A stretch of 14,395 nt of DNA from Croceicoccus sp. (GCA_029936705.1 JAPYSD010000036.1:1-14395); one strand, 5' to 3'. Shown: positions 1-6,082, counted from the stretch's first letter. Numbers and translations are program-made. The notes: generated from the sequence alone by a model not told the origin.

Positions 1-1832
1 ACAGGCCATCCGGTGACGGGATCGCGAAGGCCCTGGACAATCGCCGTCTCGAGATTGCCATCGAGGGTAATGACGGGTAGAGACTTGTGCGGGGGACAGA
101 CGCGGCCGACGATCGTGGTCGCGAGATCGGCGCGTATGCGGTCGACAAGCTGGTCATGCTCCTGCGTGATCTGGATCGAGCGCGATATGCTGGCGAAGAT
201 CGGCATGAGGTGAGTGATCGCTATGCGGTCCTCGAGCAGAGCGCGAAGTATCCGCGTGATGGCAGCGAGTGAGAGCGGCTGCGGATAGATCGTCTCGACG
301 AGACTGGCCGAATGGGCCTTGGTCGCCTCGATGAGTTCCAAGACCTCGTCGGGGCCAAGGAGATCGTGGGATCGTCCGCTGAGGATCTGATGGAGATGGG
401 TAGCGACGACAGTGCCGGGATCGACGACCAGGAAGCCTTCTGCAGTTGCATGGTCTTTGCTTCCCTGATCGATCCAGATGGACGGACAATCGAAGCTTGG
501 ATCCCGGACCTCGTCCCCCCGGAGCCGATGCCTGGGGCTGGCCTCGCCGGTGTTGATGGCCAGAAGCTTCTCCGGCTGGACCGTCGCTTCACCGATCGAG
601 ACGCCGTTGAGCAGGATACGATAATCGTACGGCGACATCTCGAGCGCGTCGCGGATGCGAAACTGCGGCACGACGAAACCGAAGGTCTTCGAGAGCTGCT
701 TGCGAACGCCCGTAATGCGAGCGATGAGCGGCGAGCCTTTCCGCTTGTCGACAAGCGGTACGAGACCATAGCCGAACTCAATAGTCACGAGGGTATGATC
801 GGTGACGTCTTCGAGGTTGATCTTGTCGGGATCGACTTCCGGTTCCGGCTCGATGGTGAGCACAGGCCGGTTCGCATGCTTCTTCAGCGCGTGTGCCAGC
901 CAGAAGGCCAGGCCGCCTGCGGGCAGAAAGATCATCTGGGGCATTGCGGGGATGAGGCCGATACCGGTCATCACGATTCCGACGGGAAGCCAGCTTCGAT
1001 GATCGGCGAACTGCGAGCCGATTTGCCCGGCAAGATCGCGCTTGTCTGCGACGCGCGTAACGATGACGGCAGCTGCGATTGACAGGAGCAGCGAGGGAAC
1101 CTGCGCGACGAGCGCATCTCCGATAGCAAGCTGAATATAGGTTTCGGCGGCTTCGCTGATGCTAAGACCGTGGGTGATCATGCCAAGGCAGAGGCCGGCG
1201 ATGATATTGACCGCAAGGATTAGGATTGCGGCGATTGCGTCGCCCTTCACGAACTTGGAAGCGCCGTCCATGGATCCGTAAAAGTCGGCTTCGGTTGCGA
1301 CTTCCTGGCGGCGAGCCTTGGCCTCGTCCGCAGATAGAATGCCAGCGGCAAGATCGGCGTCGATGGCCATCTGCTTGCCGGGCAAGGCGTCCAGCGTGAA
1401 ACGCGCTGAGACTTCGGACACGCGCCCTGCGCCCTTGGTCACGACGATCATGTTGATGATCATCAGGATCAGGAAGACGAATATGCCGACGGCGAAATTG
1501 CCGCCGATCAGGAAGGCGCCGAAGGCTTCGATCACGGCGCCGGCCGCATGGCTCCCCTCATGGCCATGAACGAGGACGACACGGGTCGAGGCCACGTTCA
1601 GCGCGAGGCGCAGGAGCGTTGCGAACAGGAGCACAGACGGAAATGAGGAAAAATCCAGAGGCTTCTGCGCGTTCATGGCGGCCATGAGCACCGCGACCGA
1701 GAGCGCGATATTGAATACGAATGACAGGTCGAGGATGAACGCCGGAACAGGAACGATCATCAGCAGCATCAGCAGCAGAATGCCGCCTGGGAGGCCCATG
1801 GACGCGATATTGGTACGCATGTCCTTGGTCAC
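1..1832 (-). CDS. flhA: Flagellar export gate protein FlhA (C-terminus cut by window edge)
   Basis: FlhA is the large inner-membrane subunit of the flagellar type III export gate. It couples ion flow to export and docks chaperone-substrate complexes through its cytoplasmic domain. About 610 codons are present; the family is usually near 700 residues, so roughly 90 C-terminal residues lie outside the window. Seen in the translation: a hydrophobic N-terminal half with about eight membrane segments ending near residue 315, the family hallmark RFTLDALPGKQMAIDADL near residues 144-161, MDGASKFVKGDAIA near 188-201, and RLALNVASTR near 75-84, followed by a soluble domain. The GTG start at 1832 overlaps the stop of the upstream SLT gene (GTGA) and has GAAAGG nine bases before it. 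An in-frame ATG at 1820 is less likely because its AAGGA sits too close. It is probably transcribed with the SLT gene from the sigma-54 promoter at 2706-2721. Confidence 0.97.
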   Translation of the reverse strand, partial: MTKDMRTNIASMGLPGGILLLMLLMIVPVPAFILDLSFVFNIALSVAVLMAAMNAQKPLDFSSFPSVLLFATLLRLALNVASTRVVLVHGHEGSHAAGAVIEAFGAFLIGGNFAVGIFVFLILMIINMIVVTKGAGRVSEVSARFTLDALPGKQMAIDADLAAGILSADEAKARRQEVATEADFYGSMDGASKFVKGDAIAAILILAVNIIAGLCLGMITHGLSISEAAETYIQLAIGDALVAQVPSLLLSIAAAVIVTRVADKRDLAGQIGSQFADHRSWLPVGIVMTGIGLIPAMPQMIFLPAGGLAFWLAHALKKHANRPVLTIEPEPEVDPDKINLEDVTDHTLVTIEFGYGLVPLVDKRKGSPLIARITGVRKQLSKTFGFVVPQFRIRDALEMSPYDYRILLNGVSIGEATVQPEKLLAINTGEASPRHRLRGDEVRDPSFDCPSIWIDQGSKDHATAEGFLVVDPGTVVATHLHQILSGRSHDLLGPDEVLELIEATKAHSASLVETIYPQPLSLAAITRILRALLEDRIAITHLMPIFASISRSIQITQEHDQLVDRIRADLATTIVGRVCPPHKSLPVITLDGNLETAIVQGLRDPVTGWP

Positions 1833-2668
1833 AGGCCGAACCTTTCAAGCTTCGTGTAGGCGGCCTTGATTGCCGGAGGTGTCGAGGTTGAGCTGCCGAA
1901 CATCGATTTGAGGCTGTCTGACATCGACGGCGAGCTTGACGCGTCTGGAGCAGCTGCGGCGCTCGGCGGAGCACGACGCGGCTGCGGTGTATGATAGCCC
2001 TGCCCGGCAAGGATGGTGGCTGTATCGAAACTTCCGGCATCGAAGCTGCCGTTGGCCTTCGCTGACGAAACCTTCGAGCTCATCAGGTTCCAGACGTCGC
2101 CGAGGGATTGAGGGTTGCCCGCCTTGTCGAGAAATATGGCGGGATTGGCGGCAGCGGCGGACGGAAGGAGATCGGCTGCGGAAGCGCCCGGATTTGTTTC
2201 AAGCGCGGTGATGAAACGAGCGGCGTCGCCGCTTCCAAGGAAGTGCGCCAGGTAGAGTTCGGTGTCGTCGGGCTGCCTTCCCAACGAACGCACCAGATTG
2301 TCGCGGTTGTCGCCGGCAAGCTCGCCAGCCATCAGTGATGATGCATCCGGGTTGAAGCGGAGCGCCATGATCTGGGGTGCCATCGACTGATCGATGATCT
2401 TCCCGCCCCTGACCGCAGAGCTGGCCCATCCGTAACCGTGCTTGGCTCCGTGGCGCTCGAGGGTGCTTAGCCAGGTGGCGTTGGTGAACTGGAAGAGACC
2501 GGCGGCGCTGGAAGTGGAAGCCTTGGCCGAGGGATTGAGTGAGGATTCAATCCGGGCCTGCGCCAGCAGGAAGTCGAAATTCGTTCCAGTCCTTGCTGCC
2601 GCGCGTGCGATACCATCGCGGACGGCGGCAGCATTGGAATTGACTGGTGTGATCGGCGTTCCGCCCAT
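1829..2668 (-). CDS. sltF: Flagellum-associated lytic transglycosylase, SltF-like (SLT domain)
   Basis: A 279-residue lytic transglycosylase that probably cleaves peptidoglycan locally so that the rod can pass. The SLT fold is visible: catalytic Glu41 in the motif ARIESSLNP, then SSAAGLFQFTNATWL near residues 53-67, and ELYLAHFLGSGDAARF in the middle of the protein. The last 60 or so residues are low-complexity Pro/Ala/Ser with a short end segment (AYTKLERFGL). In Rhodobacter the C-terminal part of SltF contacts FlgJ, and the FlgJ of this cluster lacks a muramidase domain, so the division of labour fits. The N-terminus (MGGTPITPVNS) has no signal peptide, and an in-frame TGA lies four codons upstream of the ATG, so a longer start is excluded. 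Export would therefore have to use the flagellar apparatus or another route. The gene is directly upstream of flhA and overlaps it by four bases. The symbol is given by analogy. Confidence 0.88.
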   Translation of the reverse strand: MGGTPITPVNSNAAAVRDGIARAAARTGTNFDFLLAQARIESSLNPSAKASTSSAAGLFQFTNATWLSTLERHGAKHGYGWASSAVRGGKIIDQSMAPQIMALRFNPDASSLMAGELAGDNRDNLVRSLGRQPDDTELYLAHFLGSGDAARFITALETNPGASAADLLPSAAAANPAIFLDKAGNPQSLGDVWNLMSSKVSSAKANGSFDAGSFDTATILAGQGYHTPQPRRAPPSAAAAPDASSSPSMSDSLKSMFGSSTSTPPAIKAAYTKLERFGL

Positions 2669-2681
2669 TGGTATTTCCCGT

Positions 2682-2695
2682 CAGAATGAATTCTG
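2682..2695 (-). repeat. Short perfect inverted repeat in the SLT gene leader
   Basis: Two six-base arms (CAGAAT and ATTCTG) are separated by two bases, between the sigma-54 promoter and the SLT start codon. It would lie in the 5' untranslated RNA. It could be an operator or weak hairpin, or chance; the loop is too small for a stable RNA hairpin as drawn. Confidence 0.4.
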
Positions 2696-2705
2696 GGAAT
2701 TACCA

Positions 2706-2721
2706 AGCAAGAGTTGTGCCA
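2706..2721 (-). promoter_or_regulatory. Sigma-54 promoter before the SLT gene
   Basis: Read on the minus strand, the sequence is TGGCAC-AACTC-TTGCT, a full match to the sigma-54 -24/-12 consensus (TGGCAC-N5-TTGCW). It lies in the 73-base gap between the flgN-like gene and the SLT gene, with the -12 element about 40 bases from the ATG at 2668. It should drive sltF-flhA. Confidence 0.88.
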
Positions 2722-2741
2722 ATTTTGTGCGTCACTCGCTC

Positions 2742-3068
2742 TTAGGCGTGAACGGCAGACAATTTGGGGCGTCCATACAGGCCGGAGGAGCCTGTAAGGG
2801 TCTTGATGCGCGCATCGATGTTGTTGGCGACAAGGTTGCGAATCTGCCGATTTGTCTCGTTCATGTCGCGTGCCGACAGGATCATGGCCTGGATTTCGTC
2901 ATCGATGTCATCCGACGAAATTTTCTCGATGGCACCACAGACGGCGAGCTTGGTCTGGGCGGCAATGGTGATGTCATCGAGCTCCAGACCGGCAATTGCC
3001 TGCCGCTCTTTGTCCAAGACGGCAATCAACTGCCGGAGGGGTTCGCGCAGAGGGTGGGGGCGGCTCAT
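2742..3068 (-). CDS. flgN: FlgN-like flagellar export chaperone
   Basis: A 108-residue, probably all-helical soluble protein with no signal peptide or membrane segment. It begins MSRPHPLREPLRQLIAVLDK and continues as Gln/Leu/Ile-rich amphipathic helices, including a stretch ending ARDMNETNRQIRNLVANNID around residues 65-85. FlgN-type chaperones bind the C-terminal ends of the hook-filament junction proteins FlgK and FlgL and bring them to the export gate. The call rests mainly on context: it directly follows flgM with a four-base ATGA overlap (3065-3068), the common flgM-flgN order. FlgN is poorly conserved in sequence, and this protein is shorter than the enterobacterial one (about 140 residues). 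Another small flagellar chaperone is possible. Confidence 0.6.
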   Translation of the reverse strand: MSRPHPLREPLRQLIAVLDKERQAIAGLELDDITIAAQTKLAVCGAIEKISSDDIDDEIQAMILSARDMNETNRQIRNLVANNIDARIKTLTGSSGLYGRPKLSAVHA

Positions 3069-3343
3069 TTATCGGTCCTCAATAGGAAGCCCGCAGCGAT
3101 CATCGCATCCGCGATTTTCTGCGGGACAAGGGGATAGGTTCCGTCCTCGATCGCCTTCCTGATCTCTGCCACGCGGTCATGATTGATCGGCGGCTCTCCC
3201 GCGTCGAGGACGTTGGATGCAGCAGCGGCAATCTCGTTTCCACGGGCGGTTTCAGGCGTGCTGTTCGTCTCGCGATGTTCGCGCGTGATGCGCTGCTCGA
3301 CTGCACTTGCGCCACGGAGAGGTCCAATGTCGAAATTCGGCAT
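3065..3343 (-). CDS. flgM: Anti-sigma-28 factor FlgM
   Basis: A 92-residue negative regulator of flagellin synthesis. FlgM binds the flagellar sigma factor FliA and is exported through the finished hook, which releases FliA for late genes. The C-terminal half carries the FlgM signature: INHDRVAEIRKAIEDGTYPL (about residues 53-72) followed by VPQKIADAMIAAGFLL. The N-terminal half is polar and probably disordered, as expected for this family. AAGGGA stands eight bases before the ATG. An 88-base gap separates it from flgA upstream, and it overlaps the flgN-like gene downstream. No fliA is present in the window. Confidence 0.92.
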   Translation of the reverse strand: MPNFDIGPLRGASAVEQRITREHRETNSTPETARGNEIAAAASNVLDAGEPPINHDRVAEIRKAIEDGTYPLVPQKIADAMIAAGFLLRTDK

Positions 3344-3386
3344 TTGAATGATCCCTTGCAGGTGTTCGAGAAGGAGAACGGACGGT

Positions 3387-3401
3387 TTACGAAAAGTTTA
3401 A
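3387..3401 (-). promoter_or_regulatory. Possible CtrA-type box upstream of flgM
   Basis: The minus strand reads TTAA-N7-GTAA, one mismatch from the alphaproteobacterial CtrA consensus TTAA-N7-TTAA. It overlaps a direct repeat of GTTTA spaced 11 bases apart (plus strand 3385-3400). It lies about 45 bases before the flgM start, in the 88-base flgA-flgM gap, where I see no sigma-54 or sigma-28 promoter. The match is short and could be chance. Confidence 0.35.
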
Positions 3402-3431
3402 GGGGCTATCGCAAATTTGGCGAGGATTGGC

Positions 3432-3926
3432 TCATTTAAGGGCCAGCGTGACTACACCGGGCTTGAGGATGCGAGCCCGAATTGGCTCTGCTCGGCGGCG
3501 TTCCTGGGTGGCGGGCCTTACGCTGATCCATTCACCGATGGCGCCGTCTTCCAAGGCTTCGCCGGGTCGGGACACGGAAAATCCTCCGCCAATGACCGCA
3601 ATCGAGACAGCGTCGCCGCGCGAGATCGCGACGACGTTTGCCGGGGCGGCAGCGGGGGCGGCAAAATCTTGCCGGACCGGCACGTAGATTTTCCAGCCGC
3701 CGGCATCGGGGCACCGTGCGACCAGGGTGGTTTCCTTCTCGTTGTGCCAGCTGAAATCGGGGCTCGATGAGCATGCGGTAAGCCGCAGGCGCTTGTCGAC
3801 TGGCTGGACCGCCCCGCCCTCTTCACCGACGGAAGCCCCGGTAAATTGGGCGATCAGGATGTCCAGTTGCTGGAGATCCTGAATTGGGGCGGCAGCGGCC
3901 GCCAGAAGGACAATGGGAAATAGCAT
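3432..3926 (-). CDS. flgA: P-ring assembly chaperone FlgA
   Basis: FlgA is a periplasmic chaperone that assists assembly of the FlgI P ring. The product from this start is 164 residues, short for the family (enterobacterial FlgA is about 219). An N-terminal signal peptide is visible (MLFPIVLLAAAAAP). Next comes the domain with paired cysteines (about Cys52 in RLRLTACSSSP and Cys72 in VARCPDAGGWKIYVPV), then the SAF-like C-terminal domain: VVAISRGDAVSIAV, GEALEDGAIGEWISVRP, and ARILKPGVVTLAL at the end. I chose the ATG at 3926 because GAAAGG stands seven bases before it and the signal peptide starts there. A TTG at 3953 would add nine residues without a ribosome site. A sigma-54 promoter lies just upstream. 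Confidence 0.9.
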   Translation of the reverse strand: MLFPIVLLAAAAAPIQDLQQLDILIAQFTGASVGEEGGAVQPVDKRLRLTACSSSPDFSWHNEKETTLVARCPDAGGWKIYVPVRQDFAAPAAAPANVVAISRGDAVSIAVIGGGFSVSRPGEALEDGAIGEWISVRPATQERRRAEPIRARILKPGVVTLALK

Positions 3927-3959
3927 CGATCGGCCTTTCGGTAGAAATGCCAATATCCA

Positions 3960-3975
3960 TGCAAACAGCGTGCCA
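3960..3975 (-). promoter_or_regulatory. Sigma-54 promoter before flgA
   Basis: The minus strand reads TGGCAC-GCTGT-TTGCA, a full match to the sigma-54 consensus. It sits in the 67-base gap between the small MotB-like gene and flgA, with the -12 element about 35 bases before the flgA ATG. It should drive flgA and perhaps flgM-flgN. A TTGCCGG copy at 4071-4077, about 95 bases upstream, may be an activator site. Confidence 0.88.
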
Positions 3976-3993
3976 GAGGTGATAGCGTGGCGG

Positions 3994-4383
3994 TTATTCG
4001 CTGTAGGAGAAGACGATCCGGGGAGCGTCTGCTCCTGGAACCAGAGTCACTCGAGGCTCTTTGCCGGATTGAAGGAGAACGGTGGTAATGGCTTTCGCCT
4101 CCTCGAGCGTCTTTTCGAGATCGGCGGGATTATAGCCTATGCTAACGTCGACACTGGCGCCGGGACCAAGGTCCTGCTCGGTGATCCACTCTTCCAGTGG
4201 CGGAGCATCGGGTCCGGGCGCGTATATCGCTTGCGGAATTGCATCGACCGACATGCCTTCGATCTGCGCCGGCGGTTCCGGCGGCTGATCGGAGGCATGG
4301 GAGGCTGTCACGATGAAGAGGATCAGGGCAAGGTCCGCGAGCGTTATCGCCCAGCAGCTGGAAATGCCCGAAGCCTTAGTCAT
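3994..4383 (-). CDS. Small MotB/ExbD-like single-pass membrane protein
   Basis: A 129-residue protein with a short cytoplasmic N-terminus, one membrane helix (about residues 11-28, WAITLADLALILFIVTAS), a proline-rich linker (about 31-62) and a small periplasmic domain. Asp17 lies at the start of the membrane helix, the position of the ion-carrying aspartate in MotB (YADFVTAMMA in the true MotB of this window) and ExbD/TolR. The C-terminal part (VDVSIGYNPADLEKTLEEAK, then RVTLVPGADAPRIVFSY) looks like a reduced or diverged OmpA/MotB- or ExbD-type domain, but it lacks a clear peptidoglycan-binding motif. It overlaps the MotA-like gene by four bases (ATGA), implying a two-subunit complex. The function is unknown; the stator-like assignment is inference from the helix, the aspartate and the partner. 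Confidence 0.65.
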   Translation of the reverse strand: MTKASGISSCWAITLADLALILFIVTASHASDQPPEPPAQIEGMSVDAIPQAIYAPGPDAPPLEEWITEQDLGPGASVDVSIGYNPADLEKTLEEAKAITTVLLQSGKEPRVTLVPGADAPRIVFSYSE

Positions 4384-5117
4384 GCTGTCGCATCCTCCTC
4401 TTGAGGTGCGCGGTCGGGGTTGGTCGGTGTTGCCAAGGTAAATGCGCTGATTTTCTCCGAGGCATGAAGGGGAACGACGGCTTCCAAGCGCGGGCGGGAT
4501 GCCTTGGCGTCTTCGAAGTGATCATGCGCCCAGCGCTGAAGCTCGGTCCGGGCTTGTTCCTCGTAGTCGCTTGCTCGCTTCACCGCTTCTGCAACAGGAT
4601 GCAGGATCAGATGACTGAGAAGCAGCCCATAAAGCGTCGTGAGGACGGCCGCTGCAAGAGCGGCGTTCATACCTGCAGCAGAGTTGTCTGACGGGAGCTG
4701 GCTCAAGGCAATCAGAGTTCCGGCTAGGCCGAAAGTGGGGGCGTTCTCGGCAGCGTTGTGCAGCGTTGCGACAGCCTTGCGAGTTGCCGACAGGCGCTGC
4801 GCCTTATGGTAGTCGAGCCGCCTTTCAAAGGCCTCGATCGACCTGGCTTTGAGCATTCGCTGGGCGGCGTCGTCGAAGGCGAGATCGTCGAACTGGTGCG
4901 GCTGGAGGCGCAGCAATCCATCGGATTGCACGTCCTGGACAAGGCGTGCGAGCTCGGACCGAAGCGGTTCGGGGTCAAAATCCTTGCGGCCTCTGCGCCA
5001 GACCATCCGAGCCGTTACGACAAAGTCGTCGAGCCCTGCGCGCAGGATGGTGGCAAGGAAAGTCCCAGCTACCACTATGAGGGCCGACGCCGGATCGAGA
5101 AGGCTCAGCAGATCCAT
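4380..5117 (-). CDS. MotA/TolQ/ExbB-like channel protein lacking the first helix
   Basis: A 245-residue membrane protein of the MotA/ExbB superfamily. It starts directly in the segment that is helix 2 of MotA (DPASALIVVAGTFLATILRA, residues 8-27). A cytoplasmic loop follows, then the conserved APTFGLAGTLIALSQL (about 126-141) and the last helix region LTTLYGLLLSHLILHPVA (159-176). Three membrane segments are visible instead of the four of MotA. An in-frame TGA five codons before the ATG shows that no further N-terminal helix is encoded here. AAGGAG lies ten bases before this ATG; a TTG at 5123 would add two residues. Its partner is the small MotB/ExbD-like gene immediately downstream. The canonical motA lies at 13099, so this is a second, distinct pair. 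Its role (auxiliary stator, motor modulator or ExbBD-like energiser) cannot be decided from sequence alone. Confidence 0.8.
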   Translation of the reverse strand: MDLLSLLDPASALIVVAGTFLATILRAGLDDFVVTARMVWRRGRKDFDPEPLRSELARLVQDVQSDGLLRLQPHQFDDLAFDDAAQRMLKARSIEAFERRLDYHKAQRLSATRKAVATLHNAAENAPTFGLAGTLIALSQLPSDNSAAGMNAALAAAVLTTLYGLLLSHLILHPVAEAVKRASDYEEQARTELQRWAHDHFEDAKASRPRLEAVVPLHASEKISAFTLATPTNPDRAPQEEDATA

Positions 5118-5183
5118 TTCCAATATTCTCCTTCACAGACGTAGAACGACCATGTGCAGGATTTTTCAGTCGGCGGCGGGCAT

Positions 5184-5233
5184 TTGCCGGTAGGCGGCAG
5201 CGGATTGCCGGTTTTGCCGGTCTCGATTGCCGG
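5184..5233. promoter_or_regulatory. Cluster of four TTGCCGG repeats (candidate activator site)
   Basis: TTGCCGG occurs at 5184-5190, 5205-5211, 5214-5220 and 5227-5233, all in the same orientation. The second copy also pairs with an inverted CGGCA at 5195-5199. The cluster ends about 43 bases before the -24 element of the flgB sigma-54 promoter, a normal place for the enhancer of a sigma-54 activator. Flagellar activators of the FlbD/FleQ class are the likely users; this is inference, and no activator gene is present in the window. The site may also serve the divergent MotA-like gene. Confidence 0.6.
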
Positions 5234-5274
5234 TTCTGGGTGAATGGCGGCGAGAAACCGTCGCAATCACAAAT

Positions 5275-5290
5275 TGGCACGAAGCTTGCT
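5275..5290 (+). promoter_or_regulatory. Sigma-54 promoter before flgB
   Basis: TGGCAC-GAAGC-TTGCT is a full match to the sigma-54 consensus. The flgB ATG is 38 bases further on. This promoter probably drives the long rod-hook operon flgBCDEFGHIJKL, and perhaps motAB, because no other promoter is evident between these closely packed genes. Confidence 0.9.
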
Positions 5291-5327
5291 TAGTAAGGGC
5301 TGATGCATCTTACGAAGGGCCTGTTTC

Positions 5328-5675
5328 ATGTCTGATAGTCTTTTTGGAATTCACGGGACTGCGCTGGAATTGCGCTCCCAGAGGATGGGCATGCTGTCCT
5401 CGAACATCGCGAACGCGGGAACCCCGGGCTACAAGGCGCGGGACATCGATTTTACTGCAGCGCTCGCGCGTAGCGAACGGGGATCGTCGCTCGAGGCGTC
5501 GATGAGGGCCGAGACGCTGTTTCGGCAGCCGGTTGTCGCATCGCTCGATGGCAACACGGTCGAACTGCAGACAGAGCAGCTCGAATTTTCGGAGAACGCG
5601 GTCGGGTACGCCGCCACTCTCGACTTTATCAGGGGCCGTGTCGAAACGGTTACCCGCGCGATCCGGGGTGAATGA
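5328..5675 (+). CDS. flgB: Flagellar proximal rod protein FlgB
   Basis: A 115-residue rod subunit, exported by the flagellar apparatus and assembled just outside the MS ring with FlgC and FlgF. The N-terminal rod motif is clear (LRSQRMGMLSSNIANAGTPG, about residues 15-34, then YKARDIDF). The C-terminal helix includes YAATLDFIRGRVETVTRAIRG. There is no signal peptide, as expected for type III export. The start has AAGGG eight bases upstream and follows the sigma-54 promoter. It is the first gene of the operon and overlaps flgC by four bases. Its length is slightly below the usual 130-140 residues. Confidence 0.95.
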   Translation: MSDSLFGIHGTALELRSQRMGMLSSNIANAGTPGYKARDIDFTAALARSERGSSLEASMRAETLFRQPVVASLDGNTVELQTEQLEFSENAVGYAATLDFIRGRVETVTRAIRGE

Positions 5676-6082
5676 CGATGGACCGTCCTTACACCGTATT
5701 CGATATCGCGCAGCGCGGCATGTCCGCACAGATGGTGCGCATGAATGCCGCGGCATCGAACCTGGCCAACGCCGGTACCGTCGCCGCTTCCGAACAGGAA
5801 GCCTATCGCCCGCTGCGGCCCGTGTTTGCTCAGGACCTCGACAAGGCGACCGGCCTGTCGACGGTGAACGTACGTGAAGTGGTGCGCGAGAATACCGCGC
5901 CGACCCAGCGTTACGATCCCGGCCACCCCCTCGCCGATGCCAATGGCAATGTCTGGATCTCCCCTGTCGATGAGAATGCGGAGATGGTCGAGATGCTCGA
6001 AGGCTCTCGCCAGTATCAGAACATCGTCGAGGCGCTCACCACCACTAAGCAGCTGATGCTCGATACCTTGAGGCTGAAATGA
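5672..6082 (+). CDS. flgC: Flagellar basal-body rod protein FlgC
   Basis: A 136-residue rod subunit next to FlgB. The N-terminus carries VFDIAQRGMSAQMVRMNAAA followed by SNLANAGTVAA. The middle contains the FlgC-typical pattern YDPGHPLADANGNVWISPVD (about residues 89-108), a strong family signature. The end (ENAEMVEMLEGSRQYQNIVE, then ALTTTKQLMLDTLRL) is the C-terminal coiled-coil half. The ATG at 5672 overlaps the flgB stop; a second in-frame ATG two codons later is also possible. It overlaps flgD by four bases. Confidence 0.97.
   Translation: MTMDRPYTVFDIAQRGMSAQMVRMNAAASNLANAGTVAASEQEAYRPLRPVFAQDLDKATGLSTVNVREVVRENTAPTQRYDPGHPLADANGNVWISPVDENAEMVEMLEGSRQYQNIVEALTTTKQLMLDTLRLK

Noticed and set aside
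312..1082. 256-codon open frame on the plus strand
   Set aside because: It lies opposite flhA, whose minus-strand translation has strong FlhA motifs; the plus-strand protein shows no recognisable domain. It is an antisense shadow of GC-rich coding DNA.
1020..1386. Palindromes of the type TTGCC-S-GGCAA inside flhA (near 1024 and 1375)
   Set aside because: They resemble the flgB upstream repeats, but encode conserved FlhA residues (for example LPGK) and lie far from any promoter. Most likely a coding coincidence.
2991..3000. Ten-base palindrome GGCAATTGCC in the flgN-like gene
   Set aside because: Could be an upstream site for the sigma-54 promoter at 2706-2721, but it is about 270 bases away, inside coding sequence, and a single copy of this length is easily chance.
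2442..3137. 231-codon plus-strand open frame across the SLT and flgN-like genes
   Set aside because: It runs through a sigma-54 promoter and two better supported minus-strand genes; no family resemblance.
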